From: CAIKMD01 sp963702925
GTDB lineage: Bacteria; Pseudomonadota; Alphaproteobacteria; ATCC43930; CGMCC-115725
Assembly (NCBI GenBank): GCA_963702925.1
Contig: OY969771.1
Location: forward strand, 124,001 to 188,000
Reading direction: 5' to 3'
Length of the DNA stretch: 64,000 nt
Below, piece by piece: positions 39,097-48,111 of this stretch. How positions within the stretch are numbered: the stretch's first letter is position 1; the number at the start of each line of letters is the position of its first letter. A program made the position numbers and the translations under genes. The notes beneath the pieces are model-generated. The model was not told the origin of the DNA. It was given only the letters and a program-made list of their open reading frames with translations, and ran no database searches.

Positions 39097-40449
39097 TTAT
39101 TGCGATAATGCCATTTTCCGTCGGTCAGGTGCCAAATGCCCGATCAATGCCGCCCCCGTCGCGGCAAATACGGTCGACAGCGCCATTGTGCTTAGCACTG
39201 CCGCCGCACTCCAACCCTGCGACAGCAGGAATCCACCAAGAAGCGGCGAAACGATCATTGCTGAGTTTCCGATCCCGATGGCCCAACCCGCTCCTGTCGA
39301 GCGCATGGCGGTCGGGTATATTGTGGCCGCCACGGCGTTTGCTGTGTTCTGCGTGCCAAGAGTAAAAAATCCCACGATAAAGGCGGCGGCAAAGGCAGTC
39401 AGCTCATGGTTCCCGGCGATTGCGATGCCCGCCATGAAAGCGCCCCCGCTGAGAAAACCCGCCGCCATAATATAGAAGCGATTTTTGTCGAATCGGTCGC
39501 AGAGTTTGGAAATTGCGATCCCACCGATTATGCCGCCGGCGTTCATGATGCTGACCGCGACGAACGCCAAACGCGCTTGCATACCCATGCCCACCAAGAT
39601 CGTGGAAAGCCAGCTGTTCAAGAACACAAGCGCGGCGATATTGGTGAAGAACATGACCCAAAGCAGCAGGGTCAACCGCGTTCTTCCCTGATGAAACAAA
39701 AGCGAAACTGGGAAGCCCCGCTCCTCCTTTTCATCAAGGAAGAAGCGTGAGCCGGTGGGAACCGCAATCTCGGGCGCGAACCGCACCAGAACGGCGGCGA
39801 TCCTTCGCGCGGATGCATGCCGCTCCGCCAGGAAATCGAGCGATTTAGGGAGCGCCCAGGCGGCGAGCGGCGCAATGATAAGCGGCATTGCGCTGCTCAG
39901 GAAGAACATTGCCTGCCAGTCCGATCCGGCGGCGATGCTGATCGCGACGAAGCCAGCACATATCGAGCCCAGGTTGAAGCCGATCCAAACCAACATGGTG
40001 AGGGTAATGCGTGAATGCTTTGGCATGAACTCGCCTGCAAGCGCCAGGATGATCGGAACGATACCCATCAAGCCGAACCCGCCGAAAAATTGCAGCCACA
40101 TTAGCTCTGGCACGGAAGTCGCCCGTCCCATCAAAAAGATGAAAGGTGTCGCAAGCAACATGCCGCCGACAATGACGGGTTTGCGACCGATGCGATCGGC
40201 TAGGGGCGTGCAGCCAAAGCTGCCGCAGATGCTGCCCAGGCCCGACGCCGCAAAGGCAGGCCCCAGCGCGCCAGCATTCAACGCAAGAGCGGCGGATACA
40301 ACGGGCGCCACGAAACCCAAGGCCACGGCATAAAATCCCGAGCCGAAGCAACAAAGAGCGCAGAGCAGGATGAGCCGGATATGAAACCACCCGAGCTTCC
40401 GTCGGTCGATCAGCGCCGTGAGGTCGATCGCGCTTTCCGCCACCGGCAT
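39097..40449 (-). CDS. MFS transporter, aromatic acid-type
   Basis: A 450-residue, 12-helix carrier related to aromatic acid:H+ symporters. The loop 2-3 motif is Asp-Arg-Ile-Gly-Arg-Lys-Pro, and loop 8-9 has Cys-Asp-Arg-Phe-Asp-Lys-Asn-Arg. Where PcaK has Asp residues in helix 1 this protein has Gly-Ser-Gly-Phe-Tyr-Ala, so coupling or substrate may differ. It lies downstream of the thiolase unit on the same strand, 66 bases after the DUF35 gene, and may belong to that operon or have its own promoter. Confidence 0.87.
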   Translation of the reverse strand: MPVAESAIDLTALIDRRKLGWFHIRLILLCALCCFGSGFYAVALGFVAPVVSAALALNAGALGPAFAASGLGSICGSFGCTPLADRIGRKPVIVGGMLLATPFIFLMGRATSVPELMWLQFFGGFGLMGIVPIILALAGEFMPKHSRITLTMLVWIGFNLGSICAGFVAISIAAGSDWQAMFFLSSAMPLIIAPLAAWALPKSLDFLAERHASARRIAAVLVRFAPEIAVPTGSRFFLDEKEERGFPVSLLFHQGRTRLTLLLWVMFFTNIAALVFLNSWLSTILVGMGMQARLAFVAVSIMNAGGIIGGIAISKLCDRFDKNRFYIMAAGFLSGGAFMAGIAIAGNHELTAFAAAFIVGFFTLGTQNTANAVAATIYPTAMRSTGAGWAIGIGNSAMIVSPLLGGFLLSQGWSAAAVLSTMALSTVFAATGAALIGHLAPDRRKMALSQ

Positions 40450-40515
40450 GGACTTACCTCTATCGCGGCTTCTTGTCGGACCTAGCGCTATAGAGTGCCC
40501 GAGGCGTGAGCGCGC

Positions 40516-40953
40516 TCAGCTGGCGGGCACAAACTTGTAGCCGTATTGCCAGTTGCCGTCCGCTGCGCGCCGGAGCTTCCGCACCACCATCCGAACCTTC
40601 ATGTCAGGTTTCACGTCAGCGGGCGGAATGTCGATGATCTCAGCGAGAACGTGAAGCCCGTCATCGAGCCGAACGACCGCCGGGACTCGCGGGCCCTGTT
40701 CGCCATAGCCTGTTAATGGCAAGGCCGGGTAGTCGTTAATGTAGTGGCTCAGCACGATTCCCGTGTGGGCCGCTTGATAGGGCATAATATTTCGTGAGTT
40801 GCACTTGATGCAAACCGGCCGCCGTGGAAACGCGATGGCGCCACAATCGCCGCATTTGGAGCCTTCAAGGCGATAGCGGCCGCGACGTTCGCGCCACGGC
40901 CGAAGCTCGCTCGGAACGACGCTCTTGTAAACCTGCTCTGGGAAATTTGACAT
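40516..40953 (-). CDS. DUF35 zinc-ribbon OB-fold protein (thiolase partner)
   Basis: A 145-residue protein from the ATG at 40953 (AGGAGC upstream). It has a rubredoxin-like zinc ribbon Cys-x2-Cys-x11-Cys-x2-Cys at about 34-51, followed by an OB fold (Val-Pro-Ala-Val-Val-Arg-Leu-Asp). DUF35 proteins form tight complexes with SCP-x-type thiolases, as in archaeal thiolase/HMG-CoA synthase and in the benzoylsuccinyl-CoA thiolase BbsAB. Here it directly follows a thiolase and an HMG-CoA-synthase-like gene, the same trio. Confidence 0.9.
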   Translation of the reverse strand: MSNFPEQVYKSVVPSELRPWRERRGRYRLEGSKCGDCGAIAFPRRPVCIKCNSRNIMPYQAAHTGIVLSHYINDYPALPLTGYGEQGPRVPAVVRLDDGLHVLAEIIDIPPADVKPDMKVRMVVRKLRRAADGNWQYGYKFVPAS

Positions 40954-40964
40954 GGTGGCAGCTC

Positions 40965-42158
40965 CTATTGATTCCCGAGGACCACAACCGTGCAATGCGC
41001 GACGATTCCGCCAACGTCGTGGCAGCAGGCGAATCTCGGCTTCGGCACTTGGCGCTCGCCCGCCTCGCCACGCAGCTGAATCGCGCACTCCATGACCTGG
41101 AAGAGACCGTCACCGCCGGAAGAGTGGCCGCGACCGACATTGCCGCCGTCGGTGTTGGTCGGGCAGCGTCCTTCGCGCGAGGTTCCGCCTTCGAGCACGA
41201 ACTTGCCGCCCTCGCCGAACGGCACAATTCCGAGCGCTTCGAGCTGCATGATGCTGGTGGCGCCAGCGTCGTAAACGGTAGCGAGGTTGATGTCCTTGGC
41301 GGTGATCCCAGCCATTTTGAAGGCCTCGTCCTTCGTCGGAATTGTGAGGCCGGTCGCCGACATGTCGAGCGCCTCGGTGCCGGGATAGCGTAGATCCTTG
41401 AAGGACGCGTGATGCGCCATGTATTGCGACATGCACTTGTAGCTGATCCCGTCAATGAAGATCGGCTTGTCGGTATAGCGATGCGCGACATCTTCGGAGG
41501 CGAGAATCACTGCGGCGCAGCCTTCCGCCCTTGTCGCGAACACCCCGCCACCGGCACGAATGAGCTGCTCCATGGTCGGCATCGGGTTGGGATACTGTGC
41601 GGCCATCGGATTGCGGCGAGCGTACCAATGTTCGTCGTAGGCGAACCGCGCGAGAAATTCCGGTCCATACTTGTATTTCCGCATGTAATAGGCTTCGCAC
41701 ATCGCGAAGTAATCGGCATGGGTGAAACCGAATTCGTAATCGTAATCGGCTTCGGTGCTGAGGTTGATCACCTCGGGGTAATTGAAGTGATCGCTATCCT
41801 TGTCGAAACCGGCCGCGAAAACGAGGTCAGAGCGCCCGGAAGAAATTAACGCATACGCCATGTTCAGCGCGATGGCGCCGCTGGTGCAGTTTCCCGACAC
41901 GGCATAGACAGGATTGGGCGCGATCGCCAGAAGATCGGACACGGTCGGTCCGATTCCGCCGAATTCGGATACGCCTTCGCCGTGATAGCCGATCACGCCG
42001 GCTTCAAGCTGACGCGGCTCGATGTTCCGGGCGTTGCCAATTGCTCCGTAAACCGCCTCGGCAACGAAGTCCTTCCACGTTTTTCTTGGTTGAAAAGGCG
42101 GATTCATCGACGTCCCGCCCACTCCAACGATCGCGACCCGCTTGCCCTTGGTGCTCAT
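40965..42158 (-). CDS. SCP-x-type thiolase
   Basis: A 397-residue thiolase-fold protein. The nucleophile is Cys91 in Ser-Gly-Asn-Cys-Thr-Ser-Gly-Ala. The usual Gly-His-Pro-x-Gly motif is replaced by Gly-Arg-Gly-His-Ser-Ser-Gly-Gly-Asp-Gly, as in thiolases that work with a DUF35 partner. The C-terminal Cys-Cys-His-Asp-Val-Gly-Gly holds the second catalytic region. It probably cleaves or forms a beta-keto-acyl-CoA from ring breakdown. It sits between the HMG-CoA-synthase-like gene (30 bases upstream) and the DUF35 gene (11 bases downstream) and is translated with both. Confidence 0.9.
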   Translation of the reverse strand: MSTKGKRVAIVGVGGTSMNPPFQPRKTWKDFVAEAVYGAIGNARNIEPRQLEAGVIGYHGEGVSEFGGIGPTVSDLLAIAPNPVYAVSGNCTSGAIALNMAYALISSGRSDLVFAAGFDKDSDHFNYPEVINLSTEADYDYEFGFTHADYFAMCEAYYMRKYKYGPEFLARFAYDEHWYARRNPMAAQYPNPMPTMEQLIRAGGGVFATRAEGCAAVILASEDVAHRYTDKPIFIDGISYKCMSQYMAHHASFKDLRYPGTEALDMSATGLTIPTKDEAFKMAGITAKDINLATVYDAGATSIMQLEALGIVPFGEGGKFVLEGGTSREGRCPTNTDGGNVGRGHSSGGDGLFQVMECAIQLRGEAGERQVPKPRFACCHDVGGIVAHCTVVVLGNQ

Positions 42159-42188
42159 CTGCTGGCTCTCCTCTTGCTGCGCGCGCGC

Positions 42189-43289
42189 CTAAAGATTCGG
42201 ATGCGAGACGTGCGCCGGCCGAACGTATTTGAACTCGAACCGGCTCGCCGTGGCGTAATCGACGATCTCGCCGCGATCAAGCATAGCGTCAACAGTGAGT
42301 GCCTTTGCCGCGCGAAGCCGATCGATCTCAGGCGTGACACAGAGGCTCAACGCATCGCTGCCAGCACCGAATCCATAAGAGACGAAGAAGATGCGGTCAC
42401 CCGGCTTGGCGCGGTCGAGCACGCGCGCCAGACCGAGCAGTGTCGATGCCGCCCCGCAATTGCCGATACGGTCGGCGATGACGCCAGCGCCGATCTGCTC
42501 CTGCTGGAAGCCAAGGCTTTTGCCGACGTGATAGGGCATCGCCCCGTAGATCTGCGGGAAGACCGCATGCTGGTAATCCGACGGCTTGGTGCCAAGCGTC
42601 CTGAGCAACGCGGAACCGGCCTCAGCACAATGAGCGAGCAAGCCGATATCGTTCTTCATCTGACCGAGCCGCATACCGGATTGGATGTAACGGTCGCCTT
42701 CGAGGCGGAAGGAATCGGCGAGCTCGGTGTTGTGCGTCGTGCTCCCTTCGAACTCAGCGACGACGTCTGCCCTGCCCAGCAACAGCGCCACGGCGGCAGC
42801 TGAGGCATAGGGTTCCTCGAGGTCGCCCGGGGCAGTATGTCGGTTGATGGTATCGGCGCCGATCGCAAGCGCCCGGCCCGCGAGCCCGCCCCGCACCATC
42901 GCGTCGCAGACCTGCAGGGCGGCAGTGCCCGACTTGTCGCCGAACTGAACATCGGCGCACATTGCGTCGGACTTCAAGCCGAGCGCTTCGGCCACGACGG
43001 TGGCCGACGGGCGCGAGGCGTAGGGATCAGTGCAAGTACCGAGGTAGAATGCGCCAATGCGGTCCCTCGTATCGCCTACCTTTTCAAACGCGTGCTTGGC
43101 CGCATCAATCGCGAGCGTCGTAGTATCTTCATCGGGGCCGAGGACGGCCCGCTCCTTGACGTTCAACATGTCGCGGATCTCGTGAACACGGGTGTGAGGC
43201 CAAACCCGCAGTACCTCTTCCACACGGATGCGGCGTCGTGGAATGGCAACGCCGTAACTGACGATTCCAATCCCGCTTGCGAGCTTCAT
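42189..43289 (-). CDS. HMG-CoA-synthase-like protein lacking the catalytic Cys
   Basis: A 366-residue thiolase-superfamily protein of the archaeal HMG-CoA synthase type. Where that enzyme has its acyl-carrying Cys (pattern Phe-Ala-Cys-Lys-Ala-Gly-Thr-Ala) this one reads Phe-Gly-Asp118-Lys-Ser-Gly-Thr-Ala-Ala-Leu, confirmed in the bases, so it cannot make the usual acyl-enzyme. A His in Met-Pro-Tyr-His-Val-Gly-Lys and a Gly-Asn-Cys-Gly-Ala-Ala-Ser motif remain. It may be a structural partner of the thiolase/DUF35 complex or use a different nucleophile. It is the first gene of the operon, 60 bases after an exact FNR site. Confidence 0.85.
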   Translation of the reverse strand: MKLASGIGIVSYGVAIPRRRIRVEEVLRVWPHTRVHEIRDMLNVKERAVLGPDEDTTTLAIDAAKHAFEKVGDTRDRIGAFYLGTCTDPYASRPSATVVAEALGLKSDAMCADVQFGDKSGTAALQVCDAMVRGGLAGRALAIGADTINRHTAPGDLEEPYASAAAVALLLGRADVVAEFEGSTTHNTELADSFRLEGDRYIQSGMRLGQMKNDIGLLAHCAEAGSALLRTLGTKPSDYQHAVFPQIYGAMPYHVGKSLGFQQEQIGAGVIADRIGNCGAASTLLGLARVLDRAKPGDRIFFVSYGFGAGSDALSLCVTPEIDRLRAAKALTVDAMLDRGEIVDYATASRFEFKYVRPAHVSHPNL

Positions 43290-43348
43290 GGCCGTCCCTC
43301 CATTTCGAGTATTTATTTTAAATCATAGACATCTGAAAAAATGCGATC

Positions 43349-43362
43349 TTGATCTGGATCAA
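43349..43362. promoter_or_regulatory. FNR/FixK site, exact
   Basis: TTGAT-CTGG-ATCAA, 60 bases before the HMG-CoA-synthase-like gene (start 43289, minus), ideal for activation of the thiolase operon. Confidence 0.88.
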
Positions 43363-43447
43363 GTCGTCATCGCAGCGCGCGTCGGGTCAGCGTCGCTTCG
43401 TAATGTTCTCGCTCTTGGCGACCGTGCCGGTGTTCGAACGCAGCGCT

Positions 43448-44386
43448 CTAGCTCTTCCAGCGCGGCAGCAGGCGCTGGGCGTTCTCGCATTCGATCGCGC
43501 GCAGATCGCTTTCTGAGAACCCGCACTGCCTCAGGCCCTTGATATGCTCCTCGTTGTTGCGATACGGAAAATCGGTGCCGTAGACGAGTTGCGTGATCGC
43601 GACCAGCTTCGTGATCGAGCTCATCGCATAGATATGCGAGGCCTGGGCCGTGTCGTAGTAGAAGCGTTTCAAGTAATTGATGACGCCGTCGGGGACCAGT
43701 GCAGCGAGTTCTTTTTTGCCCAGCACCGGCGCCAGGGTAAATCGCTCGAGGAGGAACGGCATTGTTCCACCAGCATGCGAGAATATCCACTTGATGTCCT
43801 TGAAGCGGTGGGCCGCGCCTGAAAACAGGATGCACCCGATTGCACGGCTTGTGTCGGCTGCATACTCGATGATCGAATCGCCGACCAGCGGCTCAAGCTT
43901 ATTCTCGGTGCAGTTCGGGGCAATCGGGTGGGTATAAACCACCGCCTTGCGGCGATTGAGCTCTTCGAACAGCGGGAAGTAATACGGCTGACCCAGCCAC
44001 CGGTCGCCAATGTTGGTCATTAGGTTGATGCCGTCGGCGTGGAGCGTGTCGAAAGCGTATTCGACCTCCCGCAAGCTGCCTTCGATATCGAGAATGGGCA
44101 AGGTCGCGAAGACGCCGAACCGGCCCTTGTGGTCGTTGGCCTGGCGCGTCAGGAACTCGTTCCAGGAGCGCGCCTGCTTGCGCGCCTCGGACTGGTCAGT
44201 CGGCTGGGCGGCGATGGCATGAGGCAAAGAGAGGATTGAGGTCGCGACGCCGTTCTTGTCCATATCCGCGAGGGAGGCCTCTGGCGCCCATTCCTTAAGG
44301 TCGGGCCTCGCGCCGCGCCGCCCAAGCGAAATCTGATGCGTAGGCATCGGATGGTGATGCACGTCGATGCGGTAGAGCTCAGTCAT
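43448..44386 (-). CDS. Amidohydrolase-family (ACMSD-like) enzyme
   Basis: A 312-residue amidohydrolase-2 protein from the ATG at 44386 (GGAGG upstream, better than 44398). Metal ligands are all visible: Asp-Val-His-His-His near residue 8, His in Tyr-Thr-His-Pro-Ile, His in Phe-Ser-His-Ala-Gly-Gly, and Asp in Tyr-Gly-Thr-Asp-Phe-Pro. It is closer to the enzyme at 15346 than to the one at 16494. It overlaps the stop of the upstream MFS gene by 8 bases, so carrier and enzyme form one unit led by an exact FNR site. A decarboxylase or ring-product hydrolase is likely. Confidence 0.88.
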   Translation of the reverse strand: MTELYRIDVHHHPMPTHQISLGRRGARPDLKEWAPEASLADMDKNGVATSILSLPHAIAAQPTDQSEARKQARSWNEFLTRQANDHKGRFGVFATLPILDIEGSLREVEYAFDTLHADGINLMTNIGDRWLGQPYYFPLFEELNRRKAVVYTHPIAPNCTENKLEPLVGDSIIEYAADTSRAIGCILFSGAAHRFKDIKWIFSHAGGTMPFLLERFTLAPVLGKKELAALVPDGVINYLKRFYYDTAQASHIYAMSSITKLVAITQLVYGTDFPYRNNEEHIKGLRQCGFSESDLRAIECENAQRLLPRWKS

Positions 44387-45656
44387 TTGTGCCTCCAAGT
44401 CTTTGCGGAGAGGATTGCTGCGTCGCGCCGCGCGGCCGTCCCGGGAGGGCGGGGAAGCTGTAGGGACCCAACCGGCCTAGCAAGATCGCGACAATCAAAA
44501 GGATCGCCTCGAAGCCGTAGAGGGTCATCGTGTAGGAGCGGAAGAGATCGAAGCTTGTCCCCATCACCAGCGGGCCGAAACCAATGCCGATGATCAGAGC
44601 GGCGAAAGTGTATCCGTAGATTTCGCCGTAGCGCTTCAGGCCGAAATAGCGCGCAACCATGAATCCGATCAGGCTGGTTTCGGAGCCGATGCCCAGGCCC
44701 AAAAGCGTAGCGCCAACGAAAATCATGGAGCCCGGTAAGGCGAGCGCGAAGACCAGTAGGCCCAGCATGCTCACGAGAACGCTACAGACTGAAACAATAG
44801 GCGCGAAGAAGCGGTCCAGGAGATAGCCGAAGACGACACGGCCGAAGATCGCCGCGATCCCCGAGACTGAGAGGGCGCCCGCCGCAACCTGGATCGGGAG
44901 GCCACGATCGGTGAGCAACGGCACCAGATGAACGACCGTTCCGTTGATGGCGGTCGCCATCAAAAAGAACGCGATCGTCAACGCCCAGAACCGGCCGGTT
45001 CTGACTGCCTCGCCAGGCGCGATGCCGGGCAGTACCGCTCTTGCGACCCGCGCTTCGCCCGCCCCGGCGGTCACGATCGGCTCGCGAATGAAGAGCGCGG
45101 TCGCGGGGAACGCTAGCACGAAGGTAAGGACTCCCATGCCGATGAAGGCAACGCGCCAGCCGTAGTGGACGATTAAATAGGTCGCGAATTGCGGTATAAG
45201 CGCCGTTCCAAGGCCGATCCCCGTTAGGGCTACGCCGAGCGCCAAGCCCCGGTTCTGGTCGAACCAAAGCGTGATCGCCTTGGAATAGGAAAGTGGCGAT
45301 GGAGCGGATCCGGTCAGGCTGCACAACGCGAATAAAAGAATGAACAGCGGCACGGAGCCGCTGATCAGGGCCAGCCCCGCCATCGCCAGGCTGTACAAGA
45401 CGATGGCCGGAAGCATGATCGCGCGTAGCCCATAGTGGTCGATCAGTCGGCCGACGATAGGCGCGCATACGGCGCCCACCAGATTGCCGACGGTGATGCC
45501 GCTCGTGACGATGCTGCGGCCCCAGCCGAACTCGCGCGTCAACGGGATGATGAAAACCGAGAAGGTGAAAACCAGGGTTCCGGTGCTGACCGTAAGTCCA
45601 AGCAGGGCTGCAGCAACGACCCACCAAGGATTTTTCCAGATTGAAGCTTCAGGCAT
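44379..45656 (-). CDS. MFS transporter, monocarboxylate/OFA-like
   Basis: A 425-residue, 12-helix carrier. It has no Asp in helix 1 and instead starts Thr-Gly-Thr-Leu-Val-Phe-Thr-Phe-Ser-Val-Phe, like oxalate:formate antiporter or monocarboxylate-type carriers. Loop 2-3 reads Gly-Arg-Leu-Ile-Asp-His-Tyr-Gly. It is cotranscribed with the amidohydrolase and may import that enzyme's acid substrate. The exact FNR site lies 118 bases upstream. Confidence 0.87.
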   Translation of the reverse strand: MPEASIWKNPWWVVAAALLGLTVSTGTLVFTFSVFIIPLTREFGWGRSIVTSGITVGNLVGAVCAPIVGRLIDHYGLRAIMLPAIVLYSLAMAGLALISGSVPLFILLFALCSLTGSAPSPLSYSKAITLWFDQNRGLALGVALTGIGLGTALIPQFATYLIVHYGWRVAFIGMGVLTFVLAFPATALFIREPIVTAGAGEARVARAVLPGIAPGEAVRTGRFWALTIAFFLMATAINGTVVHLVPLLTDRGLPIQVAAGALSVSGIAAIFGRVVFGYLLDRFFAPIVSVCSVLVSMLGLLVFALALPGSMIFVGATLLGLGIGSETSLIGFMVARYFGLKRYGEIYGYTFAALIIGIGFGPLVMGTSFDLFRSYTMTLYGFEAILLIVAILLGRLGPYSFPALPGRPRGATQQSSPQRLGGTND

Positions 45657-45773
45657 GCCTCGTCCCCCGTCGCACCGTGGCGAGAACTCGGCGCGGCATC
45701 CGCGTCACAGCGAAAATCCCGCGTACTGGATCTTGCAGCTTCAATTCTCTCCCATGATTTCCGACGGCCGTTC

Positions 45774-45787
45774 TTGATTTGGATCAA
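45774..45787. promoter_or_regulatory. FNR/FixK site, exact
   Basis: TTGAT-TTGG-ATCAA, between the stop of the MFS gene at 45812 and the start of the MFS/amidohydrolase unit at 45656 (minus). Confidence 0.85.
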
Positions 45788-45811
45788 GTCGTTATGGCAG
45801 CGCGCGCCAGA

Positions 45812-47230
45812 TCAGCGTCCCTTCGCAATGTTCTCGATTTCCGCAAGCGGCATGCCGCGCGTTTCCCGCCCCAATACGATGAGAACAAGGGCCGTCAGAG
45901 CGGAACAACCTAATGCAACCCACAGGACGGTGCCAAGCCCAGCGAGCGTATAAAGCACGCCAATCATCGGCGGACCGAGCACGAGCCCGAGACGTCGCAA
46001 TCCTTCGAAGAAGCCGAGCCCGCTGCCACGCAGAACGGTCGGAAGCTGTTCGGTCGTGTAGCCGAACAACACGCCATAGACGACACTCGTCCCGATGAAG
46101 GCAAGCGTCAGATAGACATACATCATTGTCACCGAATCGGTGAGTTCGAACGCCGCAAAAGGCGTGGCACCAAACAGGAAGAGGCCGAACGCCAAGGTCG
46201 GCTTGCGTCCAAGCCAATCCGACATTGCGCCCCCAACCAGCTGACCCAGTGGCCCCAAGATCGATGTCACCGTCACCAGCGCGATCGCCGTCTTGACATC
46301 CATCCCACGTTCCTGTGTCAAGAAGATCGGGTAGAAGGATGGCAGCAAAACGAGGCTCGGCAGGAACCACAATACCGCCGAGGCGATCATCGAACCGCGT
46401 ATCTCCGGCGTATTCATCAACTGCAGCGCGCGCTTGCCGCCGATCTGCGGTTTGGGCGCGACGGCAGCATGAATGTCGGGGTGTGGCGTGGTGCTCGCCA
46501 AGCGCGCTGCTACGATTTGAGCGGCGCGACCCGCGCCCAGCACCGCACGTTCGACGCGCTCGGTTGTTTCGAGGGCTTCCTGCATTTTGCCTCTGGAGAT
46601 TAGGAAGCGAACCAATTCCGGCAACCAGAGCACGAATACGACCAAGACCAATGGCGTCGTCCCAATGATGAAACCCCAGCGCCAGCCATAGGGTACGATC
46701 ACGAAGACGCCCACCGCTCCAGCAAGCGTGACGCCGAAGGCGAACATGGAGTTCCACCAGGCGATGAAGCGGCCACGCCAATTGGGCGGGGAGTATTCGC
46801 CGAGGAAGGCAAGCGCCACGGGAATAACGCCGCCGATGCCGATGCCGCCAAGCAACCGGATTACAATCAGTTCGGGAACATTTCGCGCAAGCGCCGCAGC
46901 GCCAGTTAAAAGCGAAAACAGCACGATGCTTGCAGCAAGGCAACGGCGACGGCCGATGCGATCTGCCAGCGCACCAAAGATCACGGCCCCGATCGCGCCA
47001 CCGACACCGGTTGCAGCGATAAGGAAACCGACGCTGACGGCTGTGATCCCCCACTCGCGAATGAGAAGTGGCGCCATCGAAAAAATGAGGAATTCATCAG
47101 TGGCGTCGCAAAGAAGAACCGCCGAGAGGATCACCAGCATCCAAAAGTGCCAAGCCGAGATCGGAAGGGCATCCAGCCGGGGCGTCAAGCTTATGCTCGG
47201 AGCCGGCGATGTCATCGAAGCGTTGCTCAT
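45812..47230 (-). CDS. MFS transporter, sugar/aromatic acid-type
   Basis: A 472-residue, 12-helix carrier. Helix 1 contains Cys-Asp-Ala-Thr-Asp-Glu-Phe, resembling the Asp-x3-Asp pair of aromatic-acid carriers. Loop 2-3 has Asp-Arg-Ile-Gly-Arg-Arg-Arg and loop 8-9 Asp-Trp-Leu-Gly-Arg-Lys-Pro. It starts with ATGA overlapping the stop of the preceding small gene, so it is translationally coupled to it and shares its FNR site. Confidence 0.88.
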   Translation of the reverse strand: MSNASMTSPAPSISLTPRLDALPISAWHFWMLVILSAVLLCDATDEFLIFSMAPLLIREWGITAVSVGFLIAATGVGGAIGAVIFGALADRIGRRRCLAASIVLFSLLTGAAALARNVPELIVIRLLGGIGIGGVIPVALAFLGEYSPPNWRGRFIAWWNSMFAFGVTLAGAVGVFVIVPYGWRWGFIIGTTPLVLVVFVLWLPELVRFLISRGKMQEALETTERVERAVLGAGRAAQIVAARLASTTPHPDIHAAVAPKPQIGGKRALQLMNTPEIRGSMIASAVLWFLPSLVLLPSFYPIFLTQERGMDVKTAIALVTVTSILGPLGQLVGGAMSDWLGRKPTLAFGLFLFGATPFAAFELTDSVTMMYVYLTLAFIGTSVVYGVLFGYTTEQLPTVLRGSGLGFFEGLRRLGLVLGPPMIGVLYTLAGLGTVLWVALGCSALTALVLIVLGRETRGMPLAEIENIAKGR

Positions 47231-47481
47231 TGCAAAATCTCCTCTGCGCGCCGCCGTGTCACGACGGGTCGATCGAGGATTGCTGGCTTGTGCTTGTTGG
47301 TGTCTTTGCTTGATACGCCGTTGGCGCCGGCTTCGATGGTGGCGGCTTGACTATCGTATTGCGCCGCAAGGGCTTTTAGTTTCGAGACGTTGGCAGACAA
47401 GGCCGTCCTATCGGCCAAGCAGCGGCACCGCGCGGCATTCTCGCGAAAGAGACGGGCCAACAAAGGATCACACGCGCCCAT
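47227..47481 (-). CDS. Small hypothetical protein, 84 aa
   Basis: Begins Met-Gly-Ala-Cys-Asp-Pro-Leu-Leu-Ala-Arg-Leu, followed by a helix with Cys-Arg-Cys and a long Ala/Lys-rich helix. The second half is polar and basic. No family recognised. The start is 63 bases after an exact FNR site, and its stop overlaps the MFS start by the ATGA arrangement. It may help that carrier or simply lead the operon. Confidence 0.6.
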   Translation of the reverse strand: MGACDPLLARLFRENAARCRCLADRTALSANVSKLKALAAQYDSQAATIEAGANGVSSKDTNKHKPAILDRPVVTRRRAEEILQ

Positions 47482-47543
47482 GGCGTTTTTCCTCGCCGTT
47501 TTTTTATTTAAGTCATTTTTAATACCGATCCGCGTTGCGAATT

Positions 47544-47557
47544 TTGATCTGGATCAA
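47544..47557. promoter_or_regulatory. FNR/FixK site, exact, in a divergent promoter
   Basis: TTGAT-CTGG-ATCAA between the small gene/MFS operon (start 47481, minus) and the first CBS gene (start 47659, plus). One site could serve both directions. Confidence 0.87.
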
Positions 47558-47658
47558 AAACCGTTTTGTTGATCGGGCCAATAAAGGCAAACAATTCCGC
47601 GTAGACAGGAAATCCGCCCCTATTCGGTGAACCTGTCATGCCAAACAAGGAGAGGAAA

Positions 47659-48078
47659 ATGCGAGTCAAAGAAATCATGTCGAAGAAAGTGACCTGGATC
47701 GGCCCCGACACATCGCTGCAGGACGCCGCCAAAAAGATGCGGCGGCTTGATATCGGCTGCCTCCCCGTTGGGAAGAACGACAAGCTCGTTGGCATGGTCA
47801 CGGACCGGGACATCGCCTGTCGCGCCGTCGCGGCCGGCCGCGATCCGGCCAAAACGACGGTCGCGAAAGTGATGTCGAAAGGCATCACCTATTGTTTCGA
47901 CGACCAAGACGTAACGGACGCCGCGCATCTGATGGAGCAGCAGCAGATTCATCGTCTGCCCGTCCTCAACCGCGATAAGCGAATGGTCGGAATACTTTCC
48001 GTCGGCGATTTGGCGCTGCACGCTCCTCATCAGTTGACGGGGGAAGTTGTCGAAGGGGTATCTCGGCACGCCGCCTAA
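47659..48078 (+). CDS. CBS-pair protein
   Basis: A 139-residue protein made of two CBS motifs (about 5-60 and 68-125), the Bateman module that binds adenosine nucleotides and reports energy state. It resembles mycobacterial Hrp1 (Rv2626c), a DosR-controlled hypoxia protein. The start at 47659 is preferred over 47638 because GGAGAGG lies just upstream. The second motif ends Ile-Leu-Ser-Val-Gly-Asp-Leu-Ala. Its partner, if any, is unknown. Confidence 0.92.
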   Translation: MRVKEIMSKKVTWIGPDTSLQDAAKKMRRLDIGCLPVGKNDKLVGMVTDRDIACRAVAAGRDPAKTTVAKVMSKGITYCFDDQDVTDAAHLMEQQQIHRLPVLNRDKRMVGILSVGDLALHAPHQLTGEVVEGVSRHAA

Positions 48079-48111
48079 TTAGGCGGGCCGGGCCGGCATG
48101 CGGGCACAGCA

